Assembly: GCF_017316305.2 (NCBI RefSeq)
Contig: NZ_CP147250.1
Coordinates: forward strand, 2,603,001 to 2,667,000
Reading direction: 5' to 3'
Source of the DNA: Enterococcus sp. DIV1094
GTDB taxonomy: Bacteria > Bacillota > Bacilli > Lactobacillales > Enterococcaceae
Length of the DNA: 64,000 bases
Positions within the stretch are counted from its first letter, which is position 1. Each line of letters begins with the position of its first letter. Both the position numbers and the translations under genes were made by a program. Positions 21,215 through 30,800 of the stretch are shown one piece after another. The notes beneath the pieces were generated by a model. The model ran no database searches. It saw only the letters and a program-made list of their open reading frames with translations, and had not been told where the DNA came from.

Positions 21215-21273
21215 AAATAAGCCGTGAGACCCGAAATTTGATCGTCAAATTTTGGTTCTCACGGCTTATTTTT
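21215..21273 (+). terminator. Terminator of the rnz-SDR-lapA operon
   Basis: AAATAAGCCGTGAGA pairs with TCTCACGGCTTATTTTT, with an inner AAATTTG/CAAATTTT pair. The T-run is the left target-site copy of the adjoining insertion sequence, so the hairpin is still intact. Confidence 0.88.
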
Positions 21274-21274
21274 G

Positions 21275-22791
21275 GGCTCTTTGTCAATAAGGACTGATGA
21301 GTGCAATCAAGTGAAATCCGGAAGAAGAAGTGAACACTTCTTCTCCGGATTTTCTTCGTTATTTGACGTGAATGACTTGATTCGTCAAAAAGATTCGGAT
21401 GCGCATGTTCTCAAATGATTTAAAGCCATAAGACACTCGTTTGAGTGTTTTGATGTGGGTGTTTTTTGCTTCAATTTTCCCATTAGAGTAAGGATAAATC
21501 AAAGAATGACGAATCCCTTCTTCATAGCTCAGAAGATTTTGTAGTTTTAGCCGAAATTCTTTATCTAATGTTTCTGGTAACTGATGCAAGAGAGTGAAAA
21601 ATGACTCGTGGTCTTTGTCACGAAAGGCATCCGCTAGTTCATGGAACGCTTGATAGGCGACTTTCAAGGCAGTTGAAGCACTTAATAAACGGTCAAGCAC
21701 CATGGCTTCTGTCAGGTAAGGATACTTTGGGGCACGAAAGCTACGCCAAGTTTTATATTCTGTGTGGTTGATATTCTTCCGATTTTTGGTGAGTAAGCGC
21801 CAATGGCTTTTTAATTTCCTTGGCATTGTCCGATTGCCCGAAGCAATCAGGCGTTTCATTTCACGGACACGAAAATCTTGGAACGCTTGATTCATGTGTT
21901 TGATCACATGAAAACGATCAATGACCAGTTTGGCATGAGGAAATACTTTTTTTGTTAGTTGAAAATACGCCGCATTCATATCAGTAACTAAATAGTCGAC
22001 GTCAGATGGATTCACACATGTCTGGAAATAAGTGGTCAACCGAGACAATTTTCGAGTGGGTAAGATATCAACTAATTGCCCGGTTTCCCCATCGGCACAA
22101 ATAAAACTCATCTTATCTTCTGAGGATACATGGGAACGAAATTCATCGACCATCAATACTTTGGGCAGGTGGCGCTTGGCTTGTTTTGGTAAATAGGTTT
22201 TTAACGACTTCAAAATACGCGTCACCGTTGGAATAGACACCTGGCAATGCTTTGCGATAAAAGATAAGGAGACCTTTTCGGTGAGTAAAGCAATGATTTT
22301 CATTTTTACATGCTCGGCAATCGAATGATTTGGCCGAACAAAATAGCTTTGGGCTGTCCAATGGGTATGGCAGTTTCTACAGTGATAACGTTGTTTCTTC
22401 AGCCGCATGATTAGCGGTAAATGGTTGAATTGATCGAAACGAATGCAGGTCATTTTCTTGCCATTTTTGACAATGACCGTTTTCCCCTTCGAATCTCTCA
22501 CGGCAGAGCCACAAGTCAAACAAGCAGAAGTAGGAGGAGCTAACACTGCGTCAATAACTAAAGTATTGGTTTGATGGAACGTTTCGTAAGAAACATCTTG
22601 GATGGTTAAATATTTATCTGTTAATCGGAGCATTTTTTTGATAGAATTTTCCATAGAGCATATCGTCCTCTCAGTTGTTTATTTTGTGGTGATTTAATCA
22701 TACTAGAGAACGATATGTTTTTTAATACCCAAAAAGAAAAAGTGGACTGACGAATCAGAATTGATTCATCAGTCCACTTTATTATAGAGCC
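21275..22791. mobile_element. ISL3-family insertion sequence, copy 1 (intact)
   Basis: 1,517 bp. Terminal inverted repeats of about 26 bp: the left end starts GGCTCTTTGTCAATAAGGAC and the right end, read inward, starts GGCTCTATAATAAAGTGGAC; both share GGCTCT and GGACTGATGA. It is bracketed by the 8-bp direct repeat TATTTTTG at 21267-21274 and 22792-22799, the duplication size known for ISL3 elements. It encodes one full-length transposase on the minus strand. Confidence 0.95.
21359..22654 (-). CDS. ISL3-family transposase (intact)
   Basis: 431 aa. N-terminal zinc-finger part with CLTCGSAVRD and CRNCHTHWT cysteine pairs, then a helix-turn-helix (LSFIAKHCQVSIPTVTRIL), then the DDE region beginning VLMVDEFRSHV, with DMNAAY and, near the C-terminus, GKIEAKNTHIKTLKR carrying the acidic residue. 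This layout is that of ISL3 transposases. The start is the ATG at 22652-22654. It seems functional, as nothing interrupts it. Confidence 0.95.
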   Translation of the reverse strand: MENSIKKMLRLTDKYLTIQDVSYETFHQTNTLVIDAVLAPPTSACLTCGSAVRDSKGKTVIVKNGKKMTCIRFDQFNHLPLIMRLKKQRYHCRNCHTHWTAQSYFVRPNHSIAEHVKMKIIALLTEKVSLSFIAKHCQVSIPTVTRILKSLKTYLPKQAKRHLPKVLMVDEFRSHVSSEDKMSFICADGETGQLVDILPTRKLSRLTTYFQTCVNPSDVDYLVTDMNAAYFQLTKKVFPHAKLVIDRFHVIKHMNQAFQDFRVREMKRLIASGNRTMPRKLKSHWRLLTKNRKNINHTEYKTWRSFRAPKYPYLTEAMVLDRLLSASTALKVAYQAFHELADAFRDKDHESFFTLLHQLPETLDKEFRLKLQNLLSYEEGIRHSLIYPYSNGKIEAKNTHIKTLKRVSYGFKSFENMRIRIFLTNQVIHVK

Positions 22792-22913
22792 TATTTTTGA
22801 AGGAATTGCTGTTGGAATACCGTTTCTTCGTTTTTAAGGTTAAAAACGGAAATGATTTTTATTTCTATTCCATTCGCGCGTCTACTGAAATTCTTTTTTT
22901 TAGAGGTGACGTT

Positions 22914-22922
22914 TGCTATAAT
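22914..22922 (+). promoter_or_regulatory. Extended -10 promoter of recJ
   Basis: TGCTATAAT, an extended -10, lies 21 bases before the recJ GTG start. No good -35 is seen. It is 120 bases right of the insertion sequence, so recJ keeps its own promoter. Confidence 0.6.
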
Positions 22923-22943
22923 GACTAAGTTAGGGGTGAGCAT

Positions 22944-25241
22944 GTGAGACGAGCAAATTTTGATTGGAAGGTCAATGAAACAACACCTTCTGAATCCTTT
23001 ATCCAAATAATCAAAGAACAACGATTATCTTCGATGATCGGACAATTGTTGTGGCAAAGAGGATACCGAGAACAAGAAAGTATCCATAAGTTTTTACATC
23101 CAAAAGAACAAAAACTGCACGATCCATATTTGATGTTTGACATGGACAAAGCAATCAGCCGTATCCAAGAAGCGGTGATCAATGGCGAACAAATTTTAGT
23201 CTATGGGGATTATGATGCAGATGGAATCACTAGTGCGACTGTGATGAAAGAAACGTTGGAGTTGCTTGGTGCCCAAGTAGAAGTCTTTTTGCCCAATCGT
23301 TTTGAACATGGGTATGGACCTAATCCAACGGTGTACCAAGAGAAAATAGCTGCTGGAACGCAACTGATCGTCACTGTTGATAATGGAGTAGCGGGGCATG
23401 AAGCTATCGCCTATGCCCAACAACAAGGAGTAGATGTGATCGTGACAGATCACCATGAGTTGCCAAATGAGTTGCCGGCAGCTTATGCGATCATCCATCC
23501 TCGTCATCCGCAAGGCAATTATCCCTTTGGCGAATTAGCCGGTGTCGGCGTAGCATTCAAGGTAGCGACTGCTTTGTTGGAAGAACCACCCGCAGAGTTT
23601 CTTGATCTAGTAGCGATTGGAACGATTGCTGACTTGGTTTCGATGACGGATGAAAATCGAACGCTCGTAGCGTTAGGATTACAGGCAATACGTCAAACGG
23701 AGCGTGTCGGCTTACAAGCATTGTTTGCGCAAAGTAGTGTGCGTGCGAATGAAGCAGATGAAACAATGATCGGTTTTTCTATTGCCCCACGTTTAAATGC
23801 CATCGGCCGCATGGGTGATCCTAATCCAGCAGTCGATTTATTAGCCACATTTGATGAAAGCCAAGCGCAAACATTAGCGGAACAGCTACAAACAGTCAAT
23901 GAAGAGCGTAAAGCAATCGTGGAGCAGATCACCACTGAAGCATTAGCGATGATCAATGAAGAGAATCAGATCCATTTATTGGCACATCCAGGTTGGCATG
24001 AAGGTGTTTTGGGGATCGTGGCAGGAAAGATCATGAATCAAACAGGCAAACCAACGATCGTTCTAGGAATCAAAGATCAAACTGTCGCAAAAGGATCAGG
24101 TCGCAGTATCGAAGCATTGAACCTTTATGAGATGCTAAATGAGATGAGCGAACTGTTTACATTTTTTGGCGGCCATCACGCAGCAGTCGGCTTGACGATG
24201 CCTGCAGAAAATATCCCGCAGTTACAAGAGCGGATGAATGCCTATGTGAAAGAGAAGGCAATCGATTTATCAAAAGGACCAGTATTGGCGATCGATGAAA
24301 TCGTCTCGCCAAAAGACGTGACCGTTGAACAAATCGATACGTTGAAATTACTCGCACCTTTCGGAACCGATAATCCTGTCCCGAATTTCTTGTTTAAACA
24401 GGTCGCTGTCCAAAATGTGAAACGAATTGGCTCAAGTCAACAGCACTTGAAACTTTCTTTAGTCGATGAAGAGAGTCAGCTAGATGCAGTCGCGTTTGGT
24501 TTTGGAGCACAAGAAAACGAGTTTTTGGATGATTCTCTCGATATCGTAGGGCAATTATCGATCAATGAGTGGAATGGTCGTAAAAAACCGCAGTTGATGG
24601 TTTCCGATTTTGCAGTAGAAGGGTTACAAGTGTTTGATTGGCGAGCAAAACGCTATCGAACATTGGCAAATGAAATCGAGCGTCCGCTCTATTTAGCATT
24701 TGATGAAGCATCGATCAAAGAATTAAACGCCTCTTTACAGGAACAAATCATTCTTTGGTCAGAGAAAGAGACAGTCCAAGCATGGATCGAGGAAAATGAT
24801 CCGAGTGCGCTTGTCGTGATCGATTGTCCGGCTGAATTACATGTCTTAAAAGAGATCTTAGCTCTTGGTACGTTCAGTCGTGTATACTTCTTAGGTATTT
24901 CAGTCGATGAAGCGTACTTGAATGGCGTAGGGACGAGGGAACAGTATGCTAGACTCTTTAAATTGATCCATGCACAAGAACGGATCGACATCAGGCATAA
25001 ATTAGGTGCGATCTCAAACTATTTAAAAATCCCACAAAAATTATTAATTTTTATGATACAGGTGTTTTTTGAGTTGAAGTTTGTTACAATAAACAATGGT
25101 GTTTTAGAGAAAGTCGCAGATCCAGCGAATCATCCGTTGACAGATAGTCTTCACTATCAAAAGCGGTTGAAGAAAATCAAATCAGAGGAATTTTTACTAT
25201 TAAGTGACATTCCCACAATAAAAAAATGGTTAACAACCTAG
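22944..25241 (+). CDS. recJ: Single-stranded-DNA exonuclease RecJ
   Basis: 765-aa 5'-3' exonuclease in recombination and mismatch repair. The DHH phosphoesterase core shows [13 protein letters not shown] (about residues 86-98), VTVDNGV, VTDHHE and, in DHHA1, [15 protein letters not shown] and [10 protein letters not shown]. The C-terminal extension of about 200 residues is typical of Firmicute RecJ. The start is GTG 22944 after AGGGGTGA. The stop codon overlaps the AGGAGG of apt, indicating one operon. Confidence 0.96.
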   Translation: MRRANFDWKVNETTPSESFIQIIKEQRLSSMIGQLLWQRGYREQESIHKFLHPKEQKLHDPYLMFDMDKAISRIQEAVINGEQILVYGDYDADGITSATVMKETLELLGAQVEVFLPNRFEHGYGPNPTVYQEKIAAGTQLIVTVDNGVAGHEAIAYAQQQGVDVIVTDHHELPNELPAAYAIIHPRHPQGNYPFGELAGVGVAFKVATALLEEPPAEFLDLVAIGTIADLVSMTDENRTLVALGLQAIRQTERVGLQALFAQSSVRANEADETMIGFSIAPRLNAIGRMGDPNPAVDLLATFDESQAQTLAEQLQTVNEERKAIVEQITTEALAMINEENQIHLLAHPGWHEGVLGIVAGKIMNQTGKPTIVLGIKDQTVAKGSGRSIEALNLYEMLNEMSELFTFFGGHHAAVGLTMPAENIPQLQERMNAYVKEKAIDLSKGPVLAIDEIVSPKDVTVEQIDTLKLLAPFGTDNPVPNFLFKQVAVQNVKRIGSSQQHLKLSLVDEESQLDAVAFGFGAQENEFLDDSLDIVGQLSINEWNGRKKPQLMVSDFAVEGLQVFDWRAKRYRTLANEIERPLYLAFDEASIKELNASLQEQIILWSEKETVQAWIEENDPSALVVIDCPAELHVLKEILALGTFSRVYFLGISVDEAYLNGVGTREQYARLFKLIHAQERIDIRHKLGAISNYLKIPQKLLIFMIQVFFELKFVTINNGVLEKVADPANHPLTDSLHYQKRLKKIKSEEFLLLSDIPTIKKWLTT

Positions 25242-25255
25242 GAGGAAACGAAAAA

Positions 25256-25768
25256 GTGGATTTAAAAAATTATATTGCTAGTATTCCAGACTATCCGTCA
25301 AAAGGAATTATATTTAGAGACATCTCTCCGTTGATGGCTGATGGAGATGCTTATCGTGAAGCAACAAAGCAAATCGTTGATTATGCCAAAGAAAAACGGA
25401 TCGATATGGTTGTCGGACCTGAAGCACGTGGATTTATCGTAGGCTGCCCAGTAGCATATGAGTTGGGTGTCGGTTTTGCGCCTGTACGTAAGAAAGGGAA
25501 GTTGCCTCGTGAAACGATCGAAGTGACTTACGGACTTGAATACGGGACAGATACATTGACATTACACAAAGATGCGATCCAACCAGGACAAAGAGTCTTG
25601 ATTTGTGATGACCTGTTAGCGACAGGCGGAACGATCAAAGCGACGATCGAATTGATCGAAGAACTTGGTGGAGTTGTCGTAGGCTGTGCCTTTTTGATCG
25701 AGTTGATGGACTTGAATGGCCGTGACAAAATCGAAGGCTATGATATGATCACTTTAATGGAGTATTGA
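25256..25768 (+). CDS. apt: Adenine phosphoribosyltransferase
   Basis: 170-aa purine-salvage enzyme that converts adenine plus PRPP to AMP. It has the family start [13 protein letters not shown], the [10 protein letters not shown] loop and the PRPP-binding run [12 protein letters not shown]. The start is GTG 25256, 9 bases after AGGAGG; the longer frame from 25226 lies within recJ. Downstream of recJ, as in other Firmicutes. Confidence 0.96.
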   Translation: MDLKNYIASIPDYPSKGIIFRDISPLMADGDAYREATKQIVDYAKEKRIDMVVGPEARGFIVGCPVAYELGVGFAPVRKKGKLPRETIEVTYGLEYGTDTLTLHKDAIQPGQRVLICDDLLATGGTIKATIELIEELGGVVVGCAFLIELMDLNGRDKIEGYDMITLMEY

Positions 25769-25796
25769 TCAGAGAATCGAACAATTGAACAAACTT

Positions 25797-25849
25797 AACA
25801 AACATCCTTACCACGAACACACTGAAGGTTCGTGGTAAGGATGTTTGTT
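25797..25849 (+). terminator. Long hairpin after recJ-apt
   Basis: 22-bp perfect stem: the left arm starts AACAAACATCC and the right arm ends GGATGTTTGTT, around ACACTGAAG. No strong T-tract follows, but position and strength suit a terminator. Confidence 0.8.
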
Positions 25850-25916
25850 ACTTGTGTGGAGGTGGAGAGCTTCAATTGTTCAAAGTAAGAGAAAAAAACT
25901 GTAGCAAATTGGTCGA

Positions 25917-25948
25917 AAAAAAAAGCAAACGACCATCGATCGTTTGCT
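25917..25948 (-). terminator. Terminator of the SOS-type small membrane gene
   Basis: Read on the minus strand, AGCAAACGA - TCGATGG - TCGTTTGCT is followed by a run of T residues (plus-strand A-run before 25924). It lies 38 bases past the stop of the 72-aa gene. Confidence 0.88.
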
Positions 25949-25986
25949 TGGAAGGGGTTATTCATAAAAGCTTAACTACTTACTTT

Positions 25987-26205
25987 TTACGTGTGCCTGG
26001 AGCTGTAATAGGTTTCATGGTAGAAGGAGTCTTCATGTGTCTGACGACGTTGTGATTGACGGTATTTTTTTTCATCCCACAACATGAACCACAATGTAAA
26101 CAAAGGAACAAAAACCAAAAGTGCTGTACGCAGCCCGAAATTACCAATAATAATACCTAAAAACAAAACGATCAACACTAAACCAAAACGTCTCATTGAT
26201 TTCAT
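25987..26205 (-). CDS. Small membrane protein under a LexA-type SOS promoter
   Basis: 72 aa with two hydrophobic segments (about residues 7-25 and 28-43) and a charged, His/Tyr/Arg-rich tail that likely lies in the cytoplasm. No family is recognised. The start is the ATG at 26203-26205 with AAAGAGGTGA upstream; the open frame extends to 26235 but without a site. Its promoter carries two perfect CGAAC-N4-GTTCG boxes, so it should be induced by DNA damage. It lies next to lexA. In Bacillus the lexA neighbour yneA is an SOS cell-division inhibitor; a similar job here is only a hypothesis, since this protein has no LysM domain. Confidence 0.8.
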   Translation of the reverse strand: MKSMRRFGLVLIVLFLGIIIGNFGLRTALLVFVPLFTLWFMLWDEKKYRQSQRRQTHEDSFYHETYYSSRHT

Positions 26206-26228
26206 GACATTCACCTCTTTATAGAATA

Positions 26229-26278
26229 CGAACAAAAGTTCGTACTATTAGTATACGAACTTTTGTTCGGTTTGTAAA
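26229..26278 (-). promoter_or_regulatory. SOS promoter with two LexA boxes
   Basis: On the minus strand TTTACA (26273-26278) and TATACT (26250-26255) are 17 bases apart. One LexA box, CGAACAAAAGTTCG in that reading (26256-26269), fills the spacer; a second, CGAACTTTTGTTCG (26229-26242), lies just past the -10. Both match the Gram-positive CGAAC-N4-GTTCG core exactly. Confidence 0.92.
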
Positions 26279-26325
26279 GAGGGAAGTTTAAAAAGAGCAA
26301 AATATTCCGTGAAAGAGGAAAAGAA

Positions 26326-26351
26326 GAGCTTGAGATCATGATCTCAAGCTC
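26326..26351 (-). terminator. Terminator after lexA
   Basis: Perfect 26-base palindrome with half GAGCTTGAGATCA. On the minus strand it is followed by TTCTTTTCC, a weak T-tract. It separates lexA from the downstream SOS gene. Confidence 0.75.
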
Positions 26352-26388
26352 GCACATAAATGCTCATCGGTTGTATTGTTTTTTCTAA

Positions 26389-27012
26389 TCAATAAATATG
26401 GCTTCGGTAAAGACCAACGACACGACCTAAGATCGATACCTCATCTAAGATGATCGGTTCTAACAGGTCATTTTCCGGTTGTAGACGGAAATGGTCTCTT
26501 TCTTTGTAGAAACGTTTGCACGTTGCTTCGTCTTCAGCAGTCATCGCAATCACGATATCGCCATTTTGAGCAGTTTCTTGTTTGCGGACAATGACATTGT
26601 CACCATCTAAGATCCCTGCGTTGATCATACTTTCTCCGCGGATCGTCAACATGAACAAACTACCTTCTTCGGACGAAAGATTTGGTGGCACTGGAAAGAA
26701 GTCAGAAGCTTCTTCGACAGCTAATATCGGTTCTCCGGCAGTTACTACACCTAGTACTGGTATCGTTGAGGGACGGATACCGATTTTTGATAATCCTTGT
26801 TGCGTCAATTCGATCGCACGTGGTTTCGTAGGGTCTCTTTGAATAAAGCCTTTTTTCTCTAATCGGGCAAGATGACCATGGACTGTCGAGGTAGAAGAGA
26901 GCTGAACGGCTTCTCCAATCTCACGGACAGTTGGTGGATAGCCTTTTTGGGTCACTTGTTCGTGAATATATCGTAAGACTTCGATTTGTCTTGTTTCAGT
27001 TTGTCGGGCCAC
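26389..27012 (-). CDS. lexA: SOS repressor LexA
   Basis: 207 aa. N-terminal winged helix ([20 protein letters not shown]), the Ala-Gly self-cleavage site in [10 protein letters not shown], the catalytic Ser128 in RGESMINAG, and the Lys in ATCKRFYKE. It represses DNA-damage genes and is cleaved when RecA is activated. The start was set at the GTG 27010-27012, 8 bases after AGAAGG; the GTG at 27019 touches that site. Divergent from ynzC-tkt as in Bacillus. Confidence 0.96.
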   Translation of the reverse strand: MARQTETRQIEVLRYIHEQVTQKGYPPTVREIGEAVQLSSTSTVHGHLARLEKKGFIQRDPTKPRAIELTQQGLSKIGIRPSTIPVLGVVTAGEPILAVEEASDFFPVPPNLSSEEGSLFMLTIRGESMINAGILDGDNVIVRKQETAQNGDIVIAMTAEDEATCKRFYKERDHFRLQPENDLLEPIILDEVSILGRVVGLYRSHIY

Positions 27013-27042
27013 AAGGTACACCTTCTTTCACTTGATAAGTAA

Positions 27043-27082
27043 ATAGTACCATAGAAAATGCTTGATTTCAAACAAATGTTCG
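27043..27082 (-). promoter_or_regulatory. lexA promoter with LexA box
   Basis: On the minus strand TTGAAA (27066-27071) is 17 bases before TACTAT (27043-27048). A near-perfect box CGAACATTTGTTTG (27069-27082, one mismatch) overlaps the -35, consistent with autoregulation weaker than at the perfect boxes downstream. Confidence 0.82.
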
Positions 27083-27163
27083 CATTAAAACCTATTGATG
27101 TAGTTGTTTTTTTTTCATTTTTTATATAAGATGTAGGAGAAGCAAAAGCAAGGAGGGATATTG

Positions 27164-27415
27164 TTGTTATCACCTGATAAAATCGAACGTATCAATCAGT
27201 TAGCTAAAAAAAAGAAAGCAGAAGGATTGACACCTGCTGAAGTCAAAGAGCAAGCGAAGTTACGTGAAGAATATCTAGCATCTTTTCGTTCTGGTATGAG
27301 ACATCATATCGAAGGAATGAAAGTCGTAGATCCTGAAGGAAATGATGTTACACCTGACAAATTGAAAGAAATCCAGAAGCAAAAAGGTATCCATAATAGA
27401 AATGACAACTTTTAG
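27164..27415 (+). CDS. DUF896 (YnzC-type) small protein
   Basis: 83 aa, helical and basic; opens with [20 protein letters not shown] and has the ...[19 protein letters not shown] run typical of DUF896. Bacillus YnzC lies in the SOS-linked yneA-yneB-ynzC set. The start is the second TTG (27164), 7 bases after AGGAGG; the TTG at 27161 is too close. Divergent from lexA and upstream of tkt, the same order as in Bacillus. Biochemical role unknown. Confidence 0.88.
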   Translation: MLSPDKIERINQLAKKKKAEGLTPAEVKEQAKLREEYLASFRSGMRHHIEGMKVVDPEGNDVTPDKLKEIQKQKGIHNRNDNF

Positions 27416-27434
27416 TAAAAAAAACTAAAAGTCG

Positions 27435-27463
27435 TTGCTTTTTCATGGAAATTGCTATAAAAT
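27435..27463 (+). promoter_or_regulatory. Putative tkt promoter
   Basis: TTGCTT (27435-27440) and TAAAAT (27458-27463) are 17 bases apart. A 9-bp hairpin (ACTTTTAGT/ACTAAAAGT) that includes the ynzC stop lies just upstream and may end the ynzC transcript. Confidence 0.5.
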
Positions 27464-27513
27464 AAGAATGAGAAATATAGGTAAAAAAAACCTAAATTAC
27501 AGGAGGGGTTACA

Positions 27514-29508
27514 TTGTTTGATAAAATTGATCAGCTTGGTGTGAATACGATCCGTACATTGAGTATCGACGCAGTACAAAAAGCAAATTCAGGACATCCG
27601 GGGTTACCAATGGGTGCCGCACCAATGGCTTATGCGCTGTGGACGAAACATTTGAAAGTAAATCCTAAAACATCTAAAAATTGGGTCGATCGCGACCGCT
27701 TTGTCTTGTCTGCAGGACACGGTTCAGCGATGCTCTACAGCTTGTTACACTTAGCAGGGTACCAAGTGACGATCGATGACTTGAAACAATTCCGTCAATG
27801 GGAATCAAAAACACCAGGACACCCTGAAGTCAACCATACAGACGGTGTGGAAGCGACAACTGGCCCACTCGGTCAAGGAATCGCAATGGCAGTCGGTATG
27901 GCGATGGCAGAGGCACATTTGGCAGCGACGTACAACAAAGAAAACTTTGATGTCGTGGATCATTACACGTATGCGTTATGTGGCGATGGCGACTTGATGG
28001 AAGGCGTTTCTCAAGAAGCAAGTTCAATGGCTGGCCATATGAAACTTGGCAAATTGATCGTGTTGTACGATTCAAATGATATTTCTTTAGACGGACCAAC
28101 CTCAAAAGCCTTCACGGAAAATGTTGGCGCACGTTATGAAGCTTATGGCTGGCAACATCTTTTAGTCAAAGACGGTACAGATTTAGAAGCAATCTCAAAA
28201 GCGATCGAAGAAGCAAAAGCGGAAACAGACAAACCGACATTGATCGAAGTGAAAACAGTGATCGGTTTTGGCGCACCTAACCAAGGAACTTCTGCGGTCC
28301 ACGGTGCGCCGATCGGTATAGAAGGGATTCAAAAAGCCAAAGAAATCTATGGCTGGGAATATCCAGACTTTGCCGTACCAGAAGAAGTAGCGGAACGTTT
28401 CCGTCAAACGATGGTCGAAGAAGGCGAAAAAGCTGAAAATGCGTGGCATGACATGTTCGCTGCGTACAAAGAAGCTTATCCAGAATTAGCGCAACAATTT
28501 GAAGATGCGTTTGCTGGCAAATTACCAGAAAATTGGGATGCGGAATTACCAACATACGAAGAAGGCGAAAGCCAAGCAAGTCGTGTGTCTAGTAAAGAAG
28601 TCATCCAAGAATTATCAAAAGCGATCCCAAGTTTCTGGGGTGGTTCAGCTGATTTATCCGGCTCAAACAATACCATGGTGACAGCGGATAAAGACTTCAC
28701 TCCTGAACATTATGAAGGCCGCAACATTTGGTTTGGTGTTCGTGAGTTCGCAATGGCATCTGCGATGAATGGGATCCAATTACATGGCGGTACACGCATC
28801 TATGGCGGGACATTCTTTGTCTTTGTCGATTACTTGCGACCAGCTGTCCGTTTAGCAGCGATCCAAAATACACCAGTCATTTATGTGTTGACCCATGACT
28901 CGGTAGCGGTCGGTGAAGACGGGCCAACGCATGAGCCAGTAGAACAATTGGCTTCTGTTCGAAGTATGCCAGGGGTTCATGTCCTACGTCCAGCAGACGG
29001 CAACGAAACACGTGCCGCATGGAAAGTAGCTATGGAATCAACAGATACACCGACGATCTTAGTACTAAGTCGTCAAAACTTGCCTGTTTTGCCATCAACA
29101 AAAGAAGTGGCAGATGACATGGTCAAAAAAGGCGCTTACGTCTTATCACCAGCAAAAGGAGAGCAACCAGAAGGCATCTTGATCGCCACTGGTTCAGAAG
29201 TAGCTTTAGCTGTCGATGCACAAAAAGTATTGGCAGAACAAGGCAAAGACGTTTCTGTCGTTTCAATGCCAAGTTTTGATTTGTTTGAAAAACAATCAGC
29301 TGAATACAAAGAAAGTGTCTTGCCAAAAGCAGTGACAAAACGTGTGGCCATTGAAGCAGCGGCTTCGTTCGGCTGGGAACGTTACGTAGGTACAGAAGGG
29401 AAGATGATCACATTCGATCACTTCGGCGCTTCTGCACCTGGAAACAAAATACTTGAAGAATTTGGTTATACCGTGGATAATGTTGTTAATGTCTACAATC
29501 AATTTTAA
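27514..29508 (+). CDS. tkt: Transketolase
   Basis: 664-aa thiamin-diphosphate enzyme of the pentose phosphate pathway, moving two-carbon units between sugar phosphates. The N-terminal domain shows [17 protein letters not shown] and the ThDP/Mg motif [13 protein letters not shown]; the pyrimidine-binding domain has [13 protein letters not shown] and [17 protein letters not shown]; a C-terminal domain follows. The start is TTG 27514 behind AGGAGGGG. A terminator follows. Confidence 0.97.
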   Translation: MFDKIDQLGVNTIRTLSIDAVQKANSGHPGLPMGAAPMAYALWTKHLKVNPKTSKNWVDRDRFVLSAGHGSAMLYSLLHLAGYQVTIDDLKQFRQWESKTPGHPEVNHTDGVEATTGPLGQGIAMAVGMAMAEAHLAATYNKENFDVVDHYTYALCGDGDLMEGVSQEASSMAGHMKLGKLIVLYDSNDISLDGPTSKAFTENVGARYEAYGWQHLLVKDGTDLEAISKAIEEAKAETDKPTLIEVKTVIGFGAPNQGTSAVHGAPIGIEGIQKAKEIYGWEYPDFAVPEEVAERFRQTMVEEGEKAENAWHDMFAAYKEAYPELAQQFEDAFAGKLPENWDAELPTYEEGESQASRVSSKEVIQELSKAIPSFWGGSADLSGSNNTMVTADKDFTPEHYEGRNIWFGVREFAMASAMNGIQLHGGTRIYGGTFFVFVDYLRPAVRLAAIQNTPVIYVLTHDSVAVGEDGPTHEPVEQLASVRSMPGVHVLRPADGNETRAAWKVAMESTDTPTILVLSRQNLPVLPSTKEVADDMVKKGAYVLSPAKGEQPEGILIATGSEVALAVDAQKVLAEQGKDVSVVSMPSFDLFEKQSAEYKESVLPKAVTKRVAIEAAASFGWERYVGTEGKMITFDHFGASAPGNKILEEFGYTVDNVVNVYNQF

Positions 29509-29528
29509 TCAAATAATAAAAGCAGTTC

Positions 29529-29575
29529 GATTGGAGTGCTTGGAGATTTTTTCCAAGCCTCCAATTTTCTATTTT
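29529..29575 (+). terminator. Terminator after tkt
   Basis: ATTGGAGTGCTTGG pairs with CCAAGCCTCCAAT (one bulge) around AGATTTTTT, followed by TTTTCTATTTTTTT. Confidence 0.85.
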
Positions 29576-29766
29576 TTTCGACTAAACCGAATGAAAAGAG
29601 ACTTATTTTTGTTGCTTTTATATTACTTTTTTATTACGTAGATATTACAAAAGCGGAATTATATAAGATTTATTTGAGTTTCAATAAAATAAAACGTATA
29701 ATTTAAATGATTAAGTTTCGTTTAAGAGGAAGTTTTATTCACCGTTTCATTTGAGGAGGAATTTGA

Positions 29767-30636
29767 ATGCAAGAGCTGAGAACCCGTAGTGCCCGACATC
29801 ATAGGCCGAAAAGGAAAATGATCATTAATAAAAAAGCCATTGCACCCTTAGTGGGTACAAGCCTATTAGTTGGGCCAATGTTGGTCACAGCAACACCACA
29901 AACAGTACGAGCAGATGAACTAGAGGTAGCATCTTCTGCCAATCCACAAGCCTTTATCAATCAAATTGGCTGGGCGGCGTCTGAAGTTGCAGCAAGTAAT
30001 GACTTATACGCATCGGTCATGATTGCACAAGCATTACTAGAAAGTGCTTATGGAACGTCTGGATTATCAAGTGCTCCATATTATAATCTCTTTGGAGTAA
30101 AAGGTAGTGCAGGTCAATCTGTGGTGTATATGAATACGAAAGAATTTTTGAATGGTCAATGGGTGACGATGAATGAACCGTTCCGTCGCTATTCATCTTA
30201 TTGGGAATCTTTCCAAGACCATGCAAATGTTTTACGCTCAACAAGTTTTTCTACAGGAGATTACCATTACTCAGGTGTATGGAAAAGTAATACAACAAGC
30301 TATTACGATGCCACAGCGTACTTAACTGGGAGATATGCAACAGACCCAAATTATGGCAGTAAACTAAATGAATTGATCAGCACGTATGATCTGACTCGTT
30401 TTGATACACCATCGACTGGATCAACAACAACTAGTACGACAAGCACCACAACGACAAGTACAACAACCTCAACGACAACGACGACAAGCAGCAGCCAGAC
30501 TTATACAGTTGTTTCTGGTGATACACTTTGGGATATTGCCCAAAAATTCGGCATGTCCGTCGATGACCTTATGGCGAAGAATGGCATGACGATGTCTAAT
30601 TATTCATTATTAGTTGGTCAAGAAATCAACGTCTAA
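29767..30636 (+). CDS. Secreted GH73 glucosaminidase with C-terminal LysM
   Basis: 289 aa peptidoglycan hydrolase. A long, very basic N-region and hydrophobic core (about residues 1-50, cleaved near VRADE) form the signal. The GH73 N-acetylglucosaminidase domain covers about 58-210, with QALLESAYGTSGLSS carrying the presumed catalytic Glu and PYYNLFGVKG. A Ser/Thr-only linker (about 215-245, many TTST repeats) leads to one LysM (YTVVSGDTLWDIAQKFGMS). It is shorter than the multi-LysM autolysin AtlA, so it is probably an accessory cell-separation enzyme. GAGGAGG precedes the ATG. Confidence 0.93.
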   Translation: MQELRTRSARHHRPKRKMIINKKAIAPLVGTSLLVGPMLVTATPQTVRADELEVASSANPQAFINQIGWAASEVAASNDLYASVMIAQALLESAYGTSGLSSAPYYNLFGVKGSAGQSVVYMNTKEFLNGQWVTMNEPFRRYSSYWESFQDHANVLRSTSFSTGDYHYSGVWKSNTTSYYDATAYLTGRYATDPNYGSKLNELISTYDLTRFDTPSTGSTTTSTTSTTTTSTTTSTTTTTSSSQTYTVVSGDTLWDIAQKFGMSVDDLMAKNGMTMSNYSLLVGQEINV

Positions 30637-30697
30637 GCATTAGACCGAGTATAAAACAAGAGGGTAGGAACGATTCTGGCTCTCTTAATAATAAAGT

Positions 30698-30745
30698 AAA
30701 CCCCGCGAAAATCGCTTCTCGTATTTTCGCGGGGTTTCTTTTATT
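30698..30745 (+). terminator. Terminator after the glucosaminidase
   Basis: AAACCCCGCGAAAA (30698-30711) and TTTTCGCGGGGTTT (30724-30737) with CTTTTATTT after. Strong and GC-rich. Confidence 0.92.
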
Positions 30746-30800
30746 TCGTCGCGTTTGTCTTGTATCATTTAGTCAGTTGATAGATCAAAAAAATAATAAT

